Of a stretch of 64,000 bases of DNA, positions 35,206 through 47,217 are shown piece after piece. The notes beneath the pieces are model-generated. The model worked only from the letters and a program-made list of their open reading frames with translations. It was not told the DNA's origin and ran no database searches. Each line of letters starts with the position of its first letter. The first letter of the stretch is position 1. Made by a program: the position numbers and the translations under genes. The DNA is from Phyto melanocephala. Its lineage: Eukaryota; Arthropoda; Insecta; Diptera; Rhinophoridae. The stretch covers positions 124,892,833 to 124,956,832 of the forward strand of contig OW799233.1 in the NCBI GenBank assembly GCA_941918925.1, given 5' to 3'.

Positions 35206-35937
35206 TAGAAATTACTTTCGTCTTCAACGCACCCGAGAATTATGCAACTTTTTTTCATAGTGTATATTTTCTTTTTTGTGTGTTTGTCCTGCAGCTAAAT
35301 TTGTAATTAGTTACGTTTTTAGACAGTCATACATATCGCTAGTTGTAACGAGACTGAAGCAAAAATAATAGATTTGTTCTAGTCCAAATACAATTATAAC
35401 AAGAAAGATGATAAACTATCGACCGCTCTGCTTTATAAGTGACGCTCTTTCTAAATAACATGCCATTTTCTTATATGCCAAATATTTGATTACTCTATCT
35501 CTTATGATTCAGGTTATCATAATCGATCCATTTTTTTATCGCAAGCAATGATTTGGTGCAAAAATTATTTTGAGATTATTGTTTTAGTCTTTCAAGTCTT
35601 TCATGTGTCTTTCATGTGTTTAATTCGTACGGAATCCCATTTCTCTGCGTGCTGGCGATAGTTTTGAAATATAATGAATTTTCCAGCTCTTGTTGCATTG
35701 ACGGCAATGTCTCTAATTATTGGTCTTCTAACGTTTTTTTTTTAACTGGGCGATGTTTGTCTTCCGCATCTATAATTACCCCTTCTGAACCTCACAAGCT
35801 ATCTCTCCCACATTAGGGCAAGTGGAACACATCCAAAAAATTTAATCGAAAACTTCCGTTATAAATTCTGAATATATTTTTTGGTCTTCAATAAATTTTT
35901 TAATTATTTTATTTTATTGTATTATTGACTTTAGAGG

Positions 35938-36034
35938 CAAGAAACTTTGTGCTAACTAATGAGCTGATATCTTTCTCTTGTTAGATTTTACACATAAAAA
36001 GTTAGCAGCTCGTTAGTTAGCACAAAGTTTCTTG
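35938..36034. repeat. Near-perfect 29-bp inverted repeat
   Basis: CAAGAAACTTTGTGCTAACT.. at 35938-35966 is inverted at 36006-36034 with one mismatch, separated by 39 bp. Isolated hairpin; may be a small foldback MITE or a structured site. Confidence 0.75.
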
Positions 36035-36135
36035 TTATGAATAAAGCCGCTAGAATTTTAAATAAGTAAATAAAATATTATTTAGGTTTATTTGATTATT
36101 TCAAATATATATTTACCCCAGAAGTTCTCTTATCT

Positions 36136-36580
36136 TCTTTATATATAAAAAATTGTTGCAAGTGTGTTGTGACTTTATAACTCACGTACGGTCTAACCGA
36201 ATTCGATGAAATTTTTAGGGTTTATTCCTATGGTCGTGTAGATGGTTTATTGCACGAAATCGCGTTCGTGAGTTATGACTTTTCATGTCAACATGTGATT
36301 TTTTATTCATATAAAAAAAAAACAACAACAACTATGTATTCGACAAGACCTAAAGATCGCAAGCGAAATAGTAAGTAAATCAATAGTAGTTTAATGTTAT
36401 AATAGGACTATTTTATTTACAAATTTTTAACTTACTTATATACCAAAACTAAAATATGCTTCTCTGACTAACCATCATCTCCTCTCCAGAACAAAATCGG
36501 GTATTGTAATGCGTCATAACAACGATGTAGTTCAGAAATACGATTTAGTTTTACTACGAAGTGTGCAGGGGATTCGCTAG
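36136..36580 (+). mobile_element. Short non-autonomous Helitron
   Basis: 5' end TCTTTATATATAAAA and 3' end 'gtgcaggggattcgCTAG' followed by T fit Helitron termini. The body contains 'cgtgagttatgacttttcat' and an inverted partner segment 'gtgactttataactcacg'. 445 bp, no coding capacity. Confidence 0.7.
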
Positions 36581-37332
36581 TATATTATAAAAAATAGCTT
36601 TATTTAATCAAATTTATGTTATGGCCCAGTTTCCGGCTAGCTTGTTCGTGGCGATAGCTCAGGCAGGTTTCAACCCTCTCACTGCCCACGCATCCGCTCA
36701 TAAAATACACTGAAAACAAAAACCACTACATCAAAAACTACGACAAACTCCACCACACGAAGAATTCACGAGAGTCAGTTTACTCTCGTTTTGCCCACCC
36801 AACCACGTCGCAGCACCATCCGCAGTATATGTATATGGCAACACCGTACGAAAGTTCAGTAATGTCCTACTGTGTACACCTAAAGCGAAACCAATTTTCA
36901 TTGTTTCGAATTTTTCATAAAAATTTATGAATTGCTTTAATGGCTGCAAAAAACATATTTTTATTAATTTTGGGGGAGAAAATATCCCCATTTAGATACG
37001 CGCTAGGTAAAAATAAAATTTTATTTTTTACCCATTTAAGAAAACTTATATTTTTCCGTTTCCCAATCATTTTAATTAAGGATTCAAAATTAGTAAAAAT
37101 TACATTTAGGAGCTAAACAATTGTAACAGTGGCATTGTGCAGCAGATAATTAAAAATATAATCGTTTAATAGTATACGAATAAAAAGCTAAATTATTAAC
37201 TTTAAAATTCCAAACAAGAAATAAAACATTTAACAGTTTAAACGTGTTTTTAATAAAAACTCTCACTTCACCTGTTGACTTGTTGATGACGACAGACGTG
37301 CTACCAGACTAGGTGTTGATACGTGTGACACA
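36581..37332. other. Unassigned, locally less AT-rich
   Basis: 36630-36870 is C-rich compared with its surroundings ('ctctcactgcccacgcatcc') without repeat ends or a convincing exon; an 86-codon minus-strand frame there shows no recognised motif. Confidence 0.35.
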
Positions 37333-37653
37333 TTAGGGTGGTTCGGAAAAAAATGTTGAACCCGTCACCCTCTAGCATCAAAGATTGGTTTAAAAACCGA
37401 TTTTAGAAGATTTGTTTTTTACGGCACCGGATACTGCCTTTTTTGGTCGCTGTACAATACGTCACCATATCAAATTACATATAATTTTTCATGGCTTCAT
37501 AGCAGCTACATTTATAGAAAAATATTAAAAATTAAAGAGGGAAATGTAGCTCTTATAAAGCCATTAATAATGATATACATATAATTTGTTATGGCCAGGA
37601 TACGGAAACAAATAAATTTTTTTTCTAAAATTGTCTTTACCGAACCATGTTAA
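37333..37653. mobile_element. Hairpin MITE
   Basis: Outer ends 'ttagggtggttcgg' and 'ccgaaccatgttaa' are inverted, and the central arms are strong: 'ttcatggcttcatagcagct' (about 37488-37507) pairs with 'agctcttataaagccatta' (about 37548-37566). The whole 320 bp can fold back. No coding frame. Confidence 0.6.
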
Positions 37654-38724
37654 TGAACATGCTGCAACTGATCGTTGAACACATGAACACAATGACAACA
37701 ATAAAGTCAACAAATTAAAAAAAAATGTGCATGAACATGTGTATATTACAAGGGTGTGAAATATTTATTTTTGTTTAATTTAATACGATAAATTAAAATA
37801 AATGATCGAATTTCAAATTTTTTACTCACAATGTATTCATTTGTATAATCTTATCAACCAATAGTCGTACATACGTATGTATGTATGTATATTTGTAAAT
37901 CCATGTTAATATACATATGTATGATCACATTACAGTAGTGGCATAAATTTAAAACAAAAACAAATATGTGATTTGTTTTATGCAACAAAACTCTTTTCGA
38001 CATTAGCGGCATGACCAGTAACACATGTTGTGTATTAAATTAAGTTTTATTTATAAACAATTTTCAGTATTTTTAATATTTTAATTAACATACAAACTAC
38101 AAATTTTAATGTGTGAGTATATAAATAGTTTGTAGTTTTTATAAAATGACAAAATTTGAAGTGTTAAAAAACTATCAATGACAAGCCATGAACTTGTCAG
38201 TTTAATTTAATTTATAGATAAACAGATGTATTAGGGAGGTAATAAAATCTTGTCATAACTTAGTTGAACTTTAAGAACGAGCCCTAACCCGTATTAACTC
38301 ATACATCGAGCATTTTCAGGCAAAAATCAATATTTATAACTGCTGCACTACAGAAGTGAAATTTTTTGAAATCATATTTTATTATCTTTAAATATATGTA
38401 TACAAATATGTTTGTACATATTAGAATTTATGCCTTAAAAATGCAAATTAAAACAAAAAGTATAATATTTTTATAAATAATTATTTAACCACTATTAATT
38501 CGTTGAGTGTTAAGTTCATCTTAAGATAACGTGAAAAATTATAGCTAAAACAAAATAAGAAAATGTCCCCTAATAATGAAAATAGAGAATTTTGGTTTAT
38601 TTAAATATTTCACTGCAGTAAGCCAATTTATGAAGAAATTCTAATTTTAATTATTAATAAATTTCAAGCCGTCAAGATCTATGGCGAGATATCGATTGAT
38701 CTTAAACTCTCCAGATCAACAGCA
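37654..38724. other. Unassigned stretch
   Basis: AT-rich, with a short GTAT microsatellite near 37875; no exon or repeat ends. Confidence 0.35.
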
Positions 38725-38990
38725 CATAGCTGTTTCATATTTCTGATATTTTGGTACCTTACACGAGTCTTGGAAATGTCTGGGGGCTTCAAAAAGATGA
38801 TTTTAACATACACACGTACAGACGGACATACTGATAGACGGACATACTGACAGACGGACAGTGCTTAATTTATTCATAAGCTTTCAGAAAATATATACTT
38901 TATGGGGTCGGAAATGAATATTGTAGAAATTTCACACGGAATGACAAACCTTTATATACACTCACTACACACTTGTGAAGGGTATAAAAA
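38725..38990 (-). mobile_element. DINE-1-like fragment
   Basis: 'ctgggggcttcaaaaagatg', AGACGGACATACTGATAGAC array, 'tatactttatggggtcgga' and 'gtgaagggtataaaaata' give the 5' half of a DINE-1-like element read on the minus strand. The 3' hairpin half is missing. Confidence 0.75.
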
Positions 38991-39103
38991 TACAAAGAAG
39001 AAGTAGTCTAATGCTGAAACCTACCATACACACTCACAATATTTGGAATCGTAAATTTTTATTTGTGTCGCTTTATCAGCATTTTAGAGGTATCCATTTA
39101 CAT

Positions 39104-39856
39104 TTTTATACCCTTCACCTGTGGTGCACAAGGGTATATATAGCTTTGTCATTCCGTTTGTAATTTCTACAATTTTCATTTCCGGCCCCATAAAGTATAT
39201 ATTTTCTGAAAGCTTATGAATAGAGGAGTCGATTAAGCCCTGACCGTCTGTCCGTCTGCCCGTCTGTCCGTGTGTTGGTTGAAATCAACTTTTAGAAGCA
39301 ACTATATGTTTCTCAGATCTGTATATGGTATCAATCTCTTGGAAATATCCAGGAATGAATCGCTATTGAAATTCAGCACAATCGCCCCATAACTTTCTGA
39401 GATATGAGCAAAAAACCATGACCACCTCGTTTTTTTCACAATTACAACAACAACATACATACATAGATACATGTAAAAAACATACCAAACAAAAAAAATT
39501 ACAAAAAAAAAAATATTAAAAATAAGAAAAAAATAATAAAAAAACTACAAAAAAAAATTTTAAAAAAATTTAAAAAAAAATTTAAAAAAATTTTTTAAAA
39601 ATTTTTCTAAAAAAATTTTTTAAAAAAATTTAAAAAAAATATAAAAAAAATAATAAAATATAAATAATATATTAAATAAAATAAAATAAAATTTTTTTGG
39701 CTCAGCTGGGATTCGATGCCACATTTATTCTAACGTGTACGTATGCGCGTATTTTATATGGGATGAATGGTGATACAAACAATTGTTATTGCATGACTAC
39801 ACGTTGTGAAGGGTATATAAGATTCGGCACGGCCGAATATAGCACTGTTACTTGTT
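39104..39856 (+). mobile_element. DINE-1-like Helentron, copy B of near-identical pair
   Basis: Same as 34438-35205 over its full length, differing by few substitutions and by the number of GTCTGTCC units (39246-39272), including the A/T tract and hairpin end. It lies about 110 bp downstream of the minus-strand fragment at 38725-38990. Confidence 0.85.
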
Positions 39857-40728
39857 TTGCTTTGCATTTGCAAAAATTAATTAAAAAATTACTTTTGCAT
39901 TCGTTAACATTCCATTCGTTACCTCCCTAATATATATTTGAACAAAAAAAGTACATGAGCATAGTTAAAATAAAGCTTCTAACAAAAGTGTCATTTTTAG
40001 CTTTTGCAATTTTAGCATCTTTATTAGTTCATAACATTTAGCATGTGAGAAAAATACCCTACTGCAGGCAAATATTCATAATCAGTACATTGAACAAAAA
40101 TACAATTTTTAAAAAAATTAGCAGTGTGCTGGAGAAGCTAAAAGCATAAGGTGTTCAAGTGGCTTTTTTGCTAAAAATGAATTTACATATGCAATTTGCA
40201 GTTGAAGTTGACACAAGTTCAGAGCACAAAAGGTGAATATGGGATTTTCATTCGGTAGCGAGCACTAGTCATTAAAATATCTGTTTCGCTTGGATTGCAA
40301 GGGGTATTTGAACACTTAAACACCTTGTGCTTAAATAAATATTTAGTTCCTTTTACGCATGGTTTGAGAAGATGGAACTTATAGAAGTTCCAAACTAAAA
40401 TCTAGCAACTCGTAGCACTTGTTATCAAAGCATCTGATTTAAAATACCTTGGTGCATATGTTATGTAGAATGAAAGTCAACCTTCACATAAAAATTAGAA
40501 AGAAATTAGTTAATGCCTGTTGAAATTTACTTACTCTTTGCGTCAGGATGTGACTCACATTACAGTTTAAAACGACAACTGTGCTGATCAGAAAAAGAGT
40601 TACTACATTGTTAAGTTTGATTTTAGAAGCAAATCGCAGTATATTAATATTTTGGAATTATAGAAATTACAAAAAAAAAATTATCAAATTTTTGCACCTG
40701 AAGATTAAAAGAAGCTTTTGACAACTTT
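39857..40728. other. Unassigned stretch
   Basis: No recognised repeat or exon. Confidence 0.35.
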
Positions 40729-43424
40729 AAATAAAACAAGTAAGAGCACTATATTCGGCTGTGCCGAATCTTTTATACCCACCACCAATTTTGTGTACAT
40801 TTAAAGCACAATATTTATTATTTTGTTAATCGCTATAGAATAATCTCTTTATAATAAAATATGTATCACTTTCTTTGTAGAGGGTGGTTAAATTTTAAGG
40901 GCCCATGTTAAAGGTGAACCACATCTAAACTTCAACATTTTTCTTGTATTTCATTTGACATTTCTCAATCTCAGACTAACTCAATTTGAACCGTGGAAAG
41001 ATACGCAATAGAGCAACGCTTTTAAATATTAAAGATTTTTATAAAAATGGGCGTTCAAATCAAAATGCATTTTGTGCACTTCGTGATTCTTTTGGTCAAC
41101 ATAATCGTTCGAATTCGTCCACAATCGTGAGAATTGTAAAAAATATTTAAATGTCTGCAAAGCAGGTCTGTATGAAATGTGAAAACATCTGTGAATGCCA
41201 TCTTAGTTCGTTGAATGGGAAACATTGCTGTTTTTCACGATAACGTGGCAAGAGAGCAAGCAACCTCGACTCATCATCGTGCGCAACAATCGAGCATCAA
41301 CAGTGTCATTGAAAATTTGGACTATCGGATCGTGGTGTGCCGCATAGGTTGGGGGGCCATTTGGCCGATATTTTGTTCCATACATAATTGAAGCATACAA
41401 ATATTATCATTATAAAAATAAATGATAATAATTTCATAATAATTTTATTCAAAATCAACATAGTCCCTTAAAATTAAACCACCCATTATAACTTCGGTAT
41501 GCTAGTAAAATGTTTTCGTAAATTTAGTCTTAATAAACATAACTTAGATATTTCAATATAGTCCTTTAGTATTCCAAAATCTTTATTCATAGAGAACTTA
41601 AATGAATTTAAGAGGAAGAAAGTGAATTTAAGGTTAAATTGTAAGGGCCACAGGGTGATTTAAAATATACATTCTCTGCATTTTTCTAAAACAGGAAATT
41701 TATTAGTAAGATTTTGATTTTTAAACTTCTATAACATTTTGCTTTTAAAAGATTTTCAAACGACATAAGTTTTGTATAATTTTAAAATTTGTTAGCCATT
41801 AGTACATGAAAATAAATTGTTTATAATGTTTAGAGATAATTTTTTTTTACTTATGTCAAAATTTTCCTAAATTCCCATTTTTAATAGAGCATAATTTCAG
41901 GAGAACATAAGCATAAGTTGTTAGCATGCCATCTAGTAGTTGCTAGTAGAGTCATCTATCTTATCATCTTTATCTTATATTTAGCTACAGTACAATAAAT
42001 GGTGCAGTGTAAGATGAATAAATGCTAATATATATGACTAATATATTTTTATAAAAATTTAAGGAAAAAAGTGTGCGTGGCACATCTATTTTCCGTTATA
42101 ACGAAGACTTTGACCAAAAAAAAAAATTTCAGAATCGTACATATAGTTTTGTCAGTTTTATTACGTTTTAAATTTGAAATATACACTGTGCGGTATAAAT
42201 TTTCGTACATTTTTATCTATAACTCTTTTCCTAATTCATAGATTTAAGCGATTTTCAGGGAAAAATATTCTTTTGACTCGATAAATATATATTCGAAGTT
42301 TCATGACTACGTTTATGCGTCTGGACACAATTCAAAAGGGAAAGTAGTAGGCGTGTCAAAGTTGTTTTTGCTAATGAGTACAACTTAGGTGTTTCAATAT
42401 AGTCCTTTATTATTACAAAATCTTTATTAATAGAGAAATTATATGAATTTTAGGTAAAACGTTATAGGGAGGTGGGCGTAAAAGTGGGCGTGGCACCTTT
42501 ATTTTTTGGCATAGTAATGAAATTGCCTAGGGGGATAGACGTAGCAAAATTTATCATCATACCTCTAATTTTAGCGGTTTTATGAGCTTTTAAATTTCAT
42601 TAACGGTAGATAACGTGAAAAGTGGGCGTTATAGTAGGCGTGTCAAAGTTATTTTTGCGAATGAGTACAACTGAGGTGTTTAAAGATAGGCCTTTATTAT
42701 TCCAAAATCTTAATTAATAGAGAAATTATATGAATTTTAGTTAAAACGTTATATGGGAGGTGGGCGTAAAAGTGGGCGTGGCACATTGATTTGCTGTTAC
42801 AAGAAAGCGTGTCACCAAAAAGCAAAGTGTGCAAAATTTCAGAGTCATACATCCAATTTTGTTGCTTTTATGACGTTTTTGTTTTTATATATACCGAAAA
42901 ATACACTGTGCGGTATAAATTTTCGTACATTTTGATCGATAACTCCTCTCCTAATGCCTAGATTTAGACAATTTTTGGGGAAAAATATTGTCTTTACCCA
43001 GGAAATATATATTCGAAGTTTCATGAGTCTACGTTAAGGCGTTTGGACACAATTCCATTTTATTCGATGTTCGAAGGACACGGTTTTTTCGACCTACTCT
43101 TGCTTTTCGAGCTATAACTCTCTTCCTAATATTCCGATTTAGCCCATTTTCAATACCAAACAAACCTTGTCTATAAGAAAGATTCTGGCAAAATTTGAGC
43201 CCCCTAGCTTTTTCGGTGCGACCTCTATCGTGCTTTCAACAGACGGACAGACGGACAGACGGACAGACGGACAGACGGACGGACATAGCTAGATCGTCAT
43301 AAAATCAAACCACGATTTAGAATATATATACTTTATGGGGTCTAAAATGGTTATTTCGATGTGTTACAAACGGAATGACAAAATGAATATACCCCCACCA
43401 TTTTTTTGGTGGTGGGTATAAAAA
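40729..43424 (+). mobile_element. Composite DINE-1/Helentron-like element, copy 2
   Basis: Near-identical to 266-2956 along the full 2.7 kb, including the nested mariner-type MITE, tandem units and end blocks. Differences seen include a ~50-bp deletion after the MITE (41528), a ~33-bp insertion at about 41897-41929, and a longer AGACGGAC array (43238-43274 versus 2800-2817). Left flank 'taaataaaacaag' agrees with copy 1 only in the last 12 bases, so these are separate insertions rather than one long duplication. Confidence 0.8.
40881..41484 (+). mobile_element. Mariner-type MITE, nested copy 2
   Basis: Same as 418-1021, at the same position within the second composite: ends AGGGTGGTTAAATTTTAAGG and the inverted 'cttaaaattaaaccaccc'. 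Transposase remnants as in copy 1. Confidence 0.75.
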
Positions 43425-43925
43425 TAATAAGTGATTTAAATGCAAAGTAAGGACTTTGTAACTCTAGAGCCCATCTACAGGGTCTTAGAAATAGTGTACC
43501 GGGCATCCGAAAAATGCAATGTTAAAACTTTCAGAAGGACCCCTGAAAACTTCACCAAATTAAATATTTAAGCTCAAAATTCTGGTAGAGCCGTGCAGTT
43601 GCTTCCGTAACCTTCACCAGAAAAACGTCAAATCAATAAATTTCCCGAAATTTTAGAGCCTGCAGAACCTTTATTATATATACCATATATACCACCAATT
43701 TAACATGAATGGTTCAAAGCACTTCCTCACAATGAAATGAAAGAAATTCCGGAAATAATAGAAAGCCAAGTTGAGGATGAAGATGAGTCCGACGATGTCA
43801 TGGTAGTTATTCGAACACCATTAGTTACGAAGTGTTAACTTAAAGGCAGCTGAGTTGCTTATACGGCTTGAACAAAATTAGGCTCTAGTGCATACTTACA
43901 CATTTACACACTATATATTTTACAT
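43425..43925. other. Unassigned stretch
   Basis: Slightly less AT-rich than average ('gaagatgagtccgacgatgt' at 43780) but no supported frame or repeat. Confidence 0.35.
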
Positions 43926-44103
43926 GGTTAATTTACAACGTGTCCTAAGTGTCATATTGTCATTATGTGATAAATTTTTAAAATTTTAAAAAGGTATAAA
44001 AATTTACAATTGACAATACAAAACTTTTCAATCAATTGAAATTTTTTGAGAAATTATGACTTTATGACAATTCAACACTTAGGACACCCTTGTGAATTAA
44101 CCA
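43926..44103. mobile_element. Hairpin MITE, family M1 copy 1
   Basis: Outer arms 'ggttaatttacaacgtgtcc' and the inverted 'ggacacccttgtgaattaacc' continue inward as 'taagtgtcatattgtcatta' and its counterpart. About 178 bp. A second copy is at 62688-62860. Confidence 0.7.
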
Positions 44104-44132
44104 AATGTGTTTGTTAAAACACAAAATGCATA

Positions 44133-44381
44133 TCGATGCCTTACTTCCTCAACCTCGTATCTTAAAAAATAAAATTTTTCAGGTGAGAAAATAAAAACGG
44201 TTCATCTTTTTATACTTCGGTATTTGGTTAAAAGTTTAAATGCAATTATTAAGAAATTGATTGTATTTATGTATATTAGTAGTAATAATATACTAATCTT
44301 TTTTAGTTAAAACAATCGTTTGATATGAATAAGACAAAACCGTATTTTTTAAGATACGAGGTTGAGGAAGTAAGGCATCGA
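44133..44381. mobile_element. MITE with perfect 38-bp inverted repeats
   Basis: TCGATGCCTTACTTCCTCAA.. (44133-44170) is perfectly inverted at 44344-44381. The 173-bp interior is AT-rich. It lies 29 bp from the preceding MITE. No second copy seen. Confidence 0.8.
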
Positions 44382-46329
44382 TTTTTTTTAAATGTTTTTA
44401 AATGCTAAGAAAACTTGCTTCTGCAAATGTTAGCCTGCATTTACAGTCTAAAACTTTCAATAAGAGTGTGTTGTTTTGCATTTGATTTGTTTTTTTATAG
44501 GTTAGGTCAGATAAAATAAAAATGTAAGTGTGTTAGAAAAATTATAATAAAAATTTTAAATTTGACAGACATACACAATTAAAAACGGATCGTACAACTG
44601 ACAAAGCAACTGTAAAATATAGTTTGTAAAAGTGTCTTATTAAGCGGCGTAGAGTGCATTTAGATCGGCTTAGCATAATATAGCTCTTTGACTCATCACT
44701 AGCGTCAATCTGAAAGACTTAATTTAACAAGATTATTAAATATTAAAACACATTTAAATTAATTTTGTTATGCATTCGTTAACTTTTATTTTTCCGTATT
44801 TATTTAAGAGTTATTATCTGATAATTCTCCATATAAACATACAAACAAACTTTGCAAAAAGTTAATTTTTTATGTAAACTATGTATCGTGCAAATGATCA
44901 CAAATTATGTATTTTTTTTTAAATACTAATAAAGACGATCTAATATATGGTTTTATTAAACTCTAGCGTTATACAATAAATGTGCAAAAATCAAAACTTT
45001 AAACAAAAGAAATAAGAATGTATTTTTTAATAAGACTCGTAAATCCAGTTGGCTATAAATCAGAGTGCTACTGCAATGCGTAATAAGATCTAGGAAGTGA
45101 ATGCGTAATTGAAAAGGCGTTTTAAATGTTTTCTTTTGTTGGGCGATTTTTTTGAGCGTTTGACAGAAACTCACAACAAATGATATAAAAAGGTATAAAT
45201 ATATATTGTAATATTTTTATATTTTAATGGTAATTTCATTACTCAACATAAATTAGGAATTACTTTACAAACATTTCAAATGCAGTCATGTCAGTCATCA
45301 TTTTGTAAAACTTATTATTTTCGTCAAAAAAAAGAACTGTGTAAGTCAATTAAATTATATTTAATGATTAAAAACAAGCTTAAGTTCATTAAACCTACAA
45401 TCAGTGGTCATTATGACAAGTTTATTTAACAAATTTTATTTTATGTTAATGATCAATCACGTGATCAATTCTTTATGTTGAGCGTGATAGTCCCCCTTAA
45501 ACAAAAAGTTACTGTAAATATGTTGTTGACAAACAATGAATTGAATGTTTTTTTTTTAGTTTGTTAACATTATATATTAATAATTAAATTAATTTACTTT
45601 TACCTGAAGTTATTAATTAAAAAATGGCCTAACAGATGAATAACCATTTGCACTAAATGACTGCGTGTCTGATTTTATAACGACCGAATGTCTTCGAGCA
45701 CACGGGCATGCGTTTTATTTAATAAAATGTGTGTCAAAGTCATTGTAAAACTTTTAGTTGTGTCTTGGAATTGATTTATTTTTTTTTTAGTAAAATTAGT
45801 TTGATTTTTGGTTAGTTATCTGAAAGGGAATTGAACAAAAGATGAAGTTTTCAACAAAGTTAAACTGATTTAGTCTGAGAACTAAACCTTGTAATATTTT
45901 GTGTTTTTGTAATACAAGTTTTAAATTCCATTAGTATTCTTTTTTTTAATATTATTAAGGTGATTTCAATATACATTTTCTTAATTTAAATTGTAAATTT
46001 AATTAAGCGTGTTCAATGAAAAATAAGTTTTTGTTTGTGTTTTTAATTAAGTAAAAAAAAGAAGAATTAAATACATAATGATTTCAAGTTCAATGAGATG
46101 TATTCTAGAATACATTGTAAAGCAAAACAAAAAAATAATTTAAAATTAATTTTTTTTTAACACAAACTAATTAAGTTTTTTAATTAAAAAACTTTTTGAA
46201 AAACTGTTACAAGAATATGATTTTTGAAATTTACTGCATAAATCTTCTTTTAATAAAATTTCAAAAAGCGAAATTTAATGAAAAATATTGTCTAAATTAA
46301 AGATAAAATAAAGAAGGTAAAATACGATA
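44382..46329. other. Unassigned AT-rich stretch
   Basis: No element or exon recognised. A short palindromic E-box TGATCAATCACGTGATCA lies at about 45449-45466. Confidence 0.35.
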
Positions 46330-46349
46330 TCTATATATATAAAAGTGAA

Positions 46350-46380
<31 letters not shown>

Positions 46381-46962
46381 TAGCTATAGACTCCGAAACT
46401 GTAAAACCGATCGGGCTCAAACTTTGGTAAGTTGTTGTACACATACCAGGGAGTGTTTATGGGTGAAAAAAAGTGGGCGGGGCCACGCCCATAAAAAATT
46501 AGTTATCAGTTTTAGCAACTTGCACTTGACCGATTTTTCTGAAACTTTGCACCCATATCGAGCTGTCATGACTTAATAATTTCGTGATAAGAAAAGTGGG
46601 CGGGGCCACGCCCCTAAAAAAGTTTTAATTTTGAGGTACTTGCACTAGACCGATTTTTCTGAAACTTTGCACACATATTGAGTTGTCATGACTATACAGT
46701 TTCGTATTTAAAAAAGTGGGCAGTGCCACGCCCATAAAAAAAGGTATCATTTTGAGGTACATACACTGGACCGATTTTTCTGAAACTTTGCACACTTATT
46801 GAGCTGTCATGACTATACAGTTTCGTAATTAGAAAAGTGGGCAGTGCCACGCTCATAAAGAAAAAGTTATAGTTTTTAGCCTTGCACTTGATATTCGATT
46901 AAAATTTAGAATGCGATTAAAATTCATGAAGGGGCGTAGCAACGCTCGCCGGGTTTGGCTAG
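46330..46962 (+). mobile_element. Non-autonomous Helitron, complete ends
   Basis: Begins TCTATATATATAAAAGTGAA after A and ends 'gctcgccgggtttggCTAG' before T, the Helitron insertion rule. After a (TG)n run come four tandem units of about 122 bp centred on GTGGGCNGNGCCACGCCC (near 46472, 46595, 46717 and 46838). This copy defines both termini for the copies at 14932 and 59049. No coding capacity. Confidence 0.85.
46353..46380 (+). repeat. (TG)n microsatellite
   Basis: About 13 TG units near the Helitron 5' end; the same place in the minus-strand copy has a (CA)n run at 59796-59810. Confidence 0.9.
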
Positions 46963-47039
46963 TATTATATATAGCTAATTTCTTTATATTCCAATTTGTG
47001 GAAAATTTCTCTAAGTAGAGAATTATTCCAAATGGAATG

Positions 47040-47115
47040 ACAGCCATTTGGAATTTCTTCAGTATTGAATTCCGACCCCATAAGGTATGTATTTTCTGAG
47101 AGCTTATAAATATGG
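47040..47115 (+). mobile_element. DINE-1-like fragment
   Basis: 'ttccgaccccataaggtatg' and 'tattttctgagagcttataa' match the DINE-1-like 5' block; both sides are lost. Confidence 0.6.
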
Positions 47116-47217
47116 GTGTCGTTTAAATAATGTGCGTCAAATGTGGGTCAAATCTAGCGTTTAAAAATGAACCATCTTTATACTGAATAAAAAGGCGATT
47201 ATATGGGTTAAATATAG

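Noticed and set aside
46355..46576. 73-codon frame starting with Cys-Val repeats
   Set aside because: Translation of a (TG)n microsatellite and Helitron tandem units.
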